A DNA stretch of 35,549 nt, from contig DASWMI010000057.1 of assembly GCA_036399835.1 (NCBI GenBank), forward strand, positions 1 through 35,549, written 5' to 3'. Both the position numbers and the translations under genes were made by a program. The notes beneath the pieces were generated by a model that worked only from the letters and a program-made list of their open reading frames with translations, did not search any database and was not told where the DNA came from. The DNA is from DASYML01 sp036399835. Lineage in GTDB: Bacteria; Acidobacteriota; Blastocatellia; Pyrinomonadales; Pyrinomonadaceae. Shown in pieces: positions 32,438 through 35,549 of the stretch; positions within the stretch are counted from its first letter, which is position 1, and each line of letters opens with the position of its first letter.

Positions 32438-33787
32438 CTAAAGCCCGAGCCTGCGCGCGAGGTCGGAGGTAAAGCGATTCAACGGGTCAACCTGCGCCTT
32501 GATGCGTCTCCATTCGGGCAGGCGCGGATACATCGCCGCGAAAGCTTCGGCCTTCATCCGCGCGTCCTTCGCCAGATAGACGCGCCCGCCGTGTTGCAAG
32601 ACTATCAGGTCGAGCTGGTCCAGCAGCGCGAACAGGGATTCGTCTCCGAGAGGCAGGTCGAGCGCCAGCGTATAGCCCTCCATAGGAAATGAAAGCAGCC
32701 CGCGCCCTTCCGGTCCAAAACGCTTGAGGACGGCGAGAAAGCTGGCCCGGCGGCTCTCGGTCAGCTTCTCAAGCAGCGTCTTTAACCCCTCGCGTGCGCC
32801 GCGCGGCGGCAAGACGCATTGATACTGCACAAACCCGCGCCTCCCATACATCCGGTTCCAGTTGCCTATCGCATCGAGCGGATAAAAGAAGCTCTCGTAA
32901 TGCGCGATGAAAGGTTTTTTGCGTGCGCCCTGCCAGTGATAATAGAGCTGGTTGAAAGCCGTCATGCTCAGCGGGTTGAGCACCCACGAAGGAAGATCGA
33001 AAGGGAGTTTGTGCCCGCCCTGAGCGGAGACGTGCAGAGGCTTCGTTTGCAGCTTCGCGGGCAACTCTTCCACCTTCGCGTGATGGCCTCGCATCAAGAC
33101 GCTGCGCCCCAGGTTGCGGCCTCCGGCCAGGCAATCTATCCAGGCCACCGTATAGCGATCATCAAACGCTTTATCTTCGAGCAGGCTCAGCGAGGCATCC
33201 AGGTCCGCCGCCTGATGATGCTGCACGAGCATGTAAGCGCTCTCGACAGGAATCAACTCGAAAGAGAGTTCGGTGATAATTCCGGTCAGCCCCATCCCGC
33301 CGACAGTGGACCAGAAAAGCTCCGCTTCCGCCTGCGGCGAGCAGACCCTTCGGCTGCCGTCTGCGAGCATCATCGACAGCTCTTCGACATGCGCGCCGAA
33401 CGCTCCCTCCCTGTGATGATTCTTGCCGTGTACGTCAGCCGCCAGACACCCGCCCAGCGAAACGAACTTCGTCCCCGGCGTGACGGACGGAAACCAGCCT
33501 CTCGGAAGAAAAGCTTCGAGCACACGGGCCAGAGTCATTCCCGCTTCGGCCCGCAGGATGCCGGTCTCCTCGTCAAAAGCGAGCACGCGGTCCAGCCGCT
33601 CCGTGAGCATCACGAGTCCGTCCTGGACCTGCGCCGCGTTACCGTAAGAGCGTCCCTGCCCGCGCGCGATCATCTGGCCCACTTCGGGCAACGCAACGTC
33701 AGCCGCATCTTCCGGGCAGATGACAGAGACCTGCGAGCGCGGGTAGCGCCCCCAGCCAGTCATCTCTACCTTTTTAAGCTGCTCCAT
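32438..33787 (-). CDS. DprE1-like FAD-dependent polyprenyl-phosphoribose 2'-oxidase
   Basis: A 449-residue flavoprotein of the vanillyl-alcohol-oxidase fold. The FAD part has ARGQGRSYG near 41, PSVTPGTKFVSLGG near 100 and AADVHGKNHH (His120, matching the flavin-contacting His132 of M. tuberculosis DprE1). The C-terminal half closely follows DprE1: SFLAVLKRFGPEGRGLLSFPM, VYLAKDARM (Lys407, matching Lys418), AMYPRLPEWR and SDLARRLGL. The cysteine attacked by benzothiazinones (Cys387) appears as Ala375. It would oxidise polyprenyl-phospho-ribose toward the arabinose epimer. No DprE2-like reductase is in the window. An alternative TTG start at 33835 overlaps the upstream stop codon. Confidence 0.85.
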   Translation of the reverse strand: MEQLKKVEMTGWGRYPRSQVSVICPEDAADVALPEVGQMIARGQGRSYGNAAQVQDGLVMLTERLDRVLAFDEETGILRAEAGMTLARVLEAFLPRGWFPSVTPGTKFVSLGGCLAADVHGKNHHREGAFGAHVEELSMMLADGSRRVCSPQAEAELFWSTVGGMGLTGIITELSFELIPVESAYMLVQHHQAADLDASLSLLEDKAFDDRYTVAWIDCLAGGRNLGRSVLMRGHHAKVEELPAKLQTKPLHVSAQGGHKLPFDLPSWVLNPLSMTAFNQLYYHWQGARKKPFIAHYESFFYPLDAIGNWNRMYGRRGFVQYQCVLPPRGAREGLKTLLEKLTESRRASFLAVLKRFGPEGRGLLSFPMEGYTLALDLPLGDESLFALLDQLDLIVLQHGGRVYLAKDARMKAEAFAAMYPRLPEWRRIKAQVDPLNRFTSDLARRLGL

Positions 33788-33831
33788 CCTCAATCCGCTT
33801 GACCCGCTATCTTTAAATTTCGCACCGGCCT

Positions 33832-35549
33832 TCAACTGCCTGCGGCTGTTTCCGGCTCAAGCTCCATCCACTTGACAGCTATCCCTAGCGGGCGCTGGTC
33901 AATAGTGAGCTTGAGGCTCTCCGGCGAGACCGCGTCCGGCAGCTTGAAGACAAGCACGTTCTGCTCGCGCAGCATCGCGGCAGGCAGCTTGAGCGATAAC
34001 TGGTAATCCTTAATCTCTCTGAACGATTGCGTCTCTAGCGGCTGCCCGTTTAGCTCAACCGTCAAACGTTGTTCGTCGAGCAGACCCTTCGCCAGAAACG
34101 GCATCAGCTTGAGACGCAGGCTGACATCTTTAATCTCTCTGAGCGAAAAGACTAGCGCGGCCTCTTTCGCTTCGCTCCAACGAAGCCCCGCTTCCGGGCC
34201 GCTCCACCCGTACCAGAGATATTGATTGGCCTCCTGCCTGGTGAAATCTATACGCGTGCGCGTCTCAACGAGCGGGTAGTCGTGGTCCAGCGGCGGGCGC
34301 ATCAGTCCGGCCAGAAACTGCGGCTGCCGCCAGTCCCAGAGCTTGCGATACATGAGCGCGACATCCTTCGGCTGCTCGTTCCATTTCCAGGTCTCGACCG
34401 AGAGCGCCCCGCGCGCGTTGATAAAAACGCTCACCGAGAGAAGCAACGCGCCCGCCGCCAACTCCAAGCCATGCTTCAAAGACGCAGCACTCGCGCCCTG
34501 TTTTTCACGCGCGGATAAATAGCCCTTCAACCCGAGTATGCCTAGCAGCACGCACCAGGGCACGACCTCCGTACTCAGTCTTGGTCCAAAACTGGCCCCA
34601 CCCCACCAGTGCGAAAAGCCTGAGATGGCGATTAAGTTAAAGATCAGGACTATCAGCGCGAGCCACACGAGACGCTTCAGCGGCAACTCGCGGTAGTATC
34701 GCACGAGCAGGTAAAAGACGAAGAGCAACACTGGAACAAAGATGAAGAGTCCGCGCGAAGGGCTGATGAGATTGCCCGGAAAGGCCGCTAGAAAAGCGTC
34801 GAAGCGCAGGCGATTGGCGCGATAATAGCTTGGCAGCAGGTGTCCGAAGTTATGCCACGAATAGAGGACGAAGAGCGCGAGCCAGAGCGCGCCCGTGAGG
34901 GTGTAGAGCAGCAGAGCGTGCCTGTAATAAAGAAACAGGTAGACGCTAATGGCGATGATAAAGATGCTGCTATTGGGCCGCACGAAGTACATCCAGGCGA
35001 GCAATGTGGCTAAGAGCGCAGGACGCAGCCGCCATCTTCCCGTCTCCGTCGCGAGCAACGCAAAGATAATAATGCCCAGCAGAAAGATGGCCCAGGTATG
35101 CGACCACAACCCGCGTGAAGCAGTGGACCAGACCTGTGTGCCGAGCGCGCCAGCCAGCGCAACAAGAGCGCTCCAGCTTAAAGGCAAAAGGAGTCTGCTC
35201 GTCAAAAAGAAGATGACGGCGAGCGCGGCCATGAGGAGCGCTGCCAGTCCGGTTTCGATAGTTATCTCGCCCTGATGATTAAAAGTGCCGTCCGGATTGA
35301 CGGCCTTGATGCCGAAGAGATTCATCAGAGCGACGAAGGGAGTGGAGAGGACGGAGCTGCCCGGCGGAAAAAAATAATAGATGTGTCCATTGATGACTTC
35401 CAACTGGTAGATGTCGCCGTTCATCACGTAGTCTTCGCGGTGAAACGCAGGCTCAAGACGCGGGATGTTAAAGTGGTCCACAGCGAAGCTTCCATGCTTG
35501 ATAAGCGACTGGCTGACGAGCATCGAATAGTTGGAATCCGTCACCTGCT
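33832..35549 (-). CDS. GT-C-like membrane protein, paralog 3 of 3, with YLWYGWS module (5' end cut off)
   Basis: At least 570 residues; the gene continues beyond the right edge, because the visible start TDSNYSMLVSQ aligns to residue 39 onward of the paralogs. It has HIYYFFPPGSSVLSTP, LGTQVWSTASRGLWSHTWA, about ten helices and a C-terminal module (YLWYGWSGPEAGLRWSEAKEAALVF, VELNGQPLETQSF, DQRPLGIAVKWMEL). It directly precedes the DprE1-like gene, possibly with a TTGA stop-start overlap. That physical coupling to the pentofuranose-donor genes is the best hint to the donor used by this paralog group. An 88-bp block is nearly identical to paralog 2. Confidence 0.7.
   Translation of the reverse strand, partial: QVTDSNYSMLVSQSLIKHGSFAVDHFNIPRLEPAFHREDYVMNGDIYQLEVINGHIYYFFPPGSSVLSTPFVALMNLFGIKAVNPDGTFNHQGEITIETGLAALLMAALAVIFFLTSRLLLPLSWSALVALAGALGTQVWSTASRGLWSHTWAIFLLGIIIFALLATETGRWRLRPALLATLLAWMYFVRPNSSIFIIAISVYLFLYYRHALLLYTLTGALWLALFVLYSWHNFGHLLPSYYRANRLRFDAFLAAFPGNLISPSRGLFIFVPVLLFVFYLLVRYYRELPLKRLVWLALIVLIFNLIAISGFSHWWGGASFGPRLSTEVVPWCVLLGILGLKGYLSAREKQGASAASLKHGLELAAGALLLSVSVFINARGALSVETWKWNEQPKDVALMYRKLWDWRQPQFLAGLMRPPLDHDYPLVETRTRIDFTRQEANQYLWYGWSGPEAGLRWSEAKEAALVFSLREIKDVSLRLKLMPFLAKGLLDEQRLTVELNGQPLETQSFREIKDYQLSLKLPAAMLREQNVLVFKLPDAVSPESLKLTIDQRPLGIAVKWMELEPETAAGS

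Larger units (their letters stand above)
960..35480. repeat. Highly iterated palindrome TGGWCCA, 64 sites dispersed through the window
   Basis: The 7-base palindrome TGGWCCA was counted by eye at 64 positions between 960 and 35480; about 5 are expected from base composition. Sites occur within and between genes at equal density (about 1.8 per kb) and in all three codon phases. Full start list is given in the findings. The entry spans first to last site and does not mean the whole interval is repeat. Confidence 0.9.

Noticed and set aside
1..35549. CRISPR arrays, tRNA genes, insertion sequences, prophage or restriction-modification genes
   Set aside because: No regularly spaced identical repeats, no cloverleaf or CCA-ended element, no transposase or integrase motifs, and no restriction or DNA methyltransferase gene that could explain TGGWCCA.

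Overview
The window is about 35.5 kb of GC-rich bacterial chromosome with 24 credible protein genes and no tRNA, rRNA, CRISPR array, prophage or insertion sequence that I can see. Signal peptides, a Wzm/Wzt export system with an O-antigen-ligase-like protein, many TPR proteins and the gene style suggest a diderm, perhaps an Acidobacteriota of the Blastocatellia type. That taxonomic guess is inference only.

Left part (1-16 kb), mostly housekeeping. A polyamine group comes first: the 3' end of arginine decarboxylase, a deoxyhypusine-synthase-like protein and agmatinase. A minus-strand run follows (threonine synthase, small exported protein, TPR protein, alkaline-phosphatase-superfamily protein, ABC ATPase). 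Next are a HAD phosphatase, a cyclophilin, thiamine genes thiD and thiE, a fasciclin-domain protein, a Tat-exported MsrB, a small membrane protein and a large TPR protein.

Right part (16-35.5 kb), an envelope glycan locus. It holds an O-antigen-ligase-like protein with a PDZ-like insertion, Wzm and Wzt, a coiled-coil protein, and a methyltransferase with a C-terminal beta-rich module. Six large GT-C-like membrane proteins follow. Four of these end in the same 'YLWYGWS' module that the methyltransferase appears to carry in divergent form. At the right end, a UbiA-family phosphoribosyltransferase and a DprE1-like oxidase resemble the mycobacterial pathway to polyprenyl-phospho-arabinofuranose. 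My model is that the pair makes a lipid-linked pentofuranose donor, GT-C enzymes use it outside the membrane, and the Wzm/Wzt branch exports a glycan capped by the methyltransferase with the coiled coil.

Two DNA-level signals cut across the genes. The palindrome TGGWCCA occurs 64 times by my hand count, against about 5 expected, on both strands, in all three codon phases and at equal density between genes; one copy is the exact centre of a 57-bp palindrome. Several intergenic gaps also carry short 7-8 bp tandem repeats arranged as inverted arms, and several of these coincide with promoter-like hexamers only 6-9 bases upstream of a start codon, suggesting leaderless transcripts.
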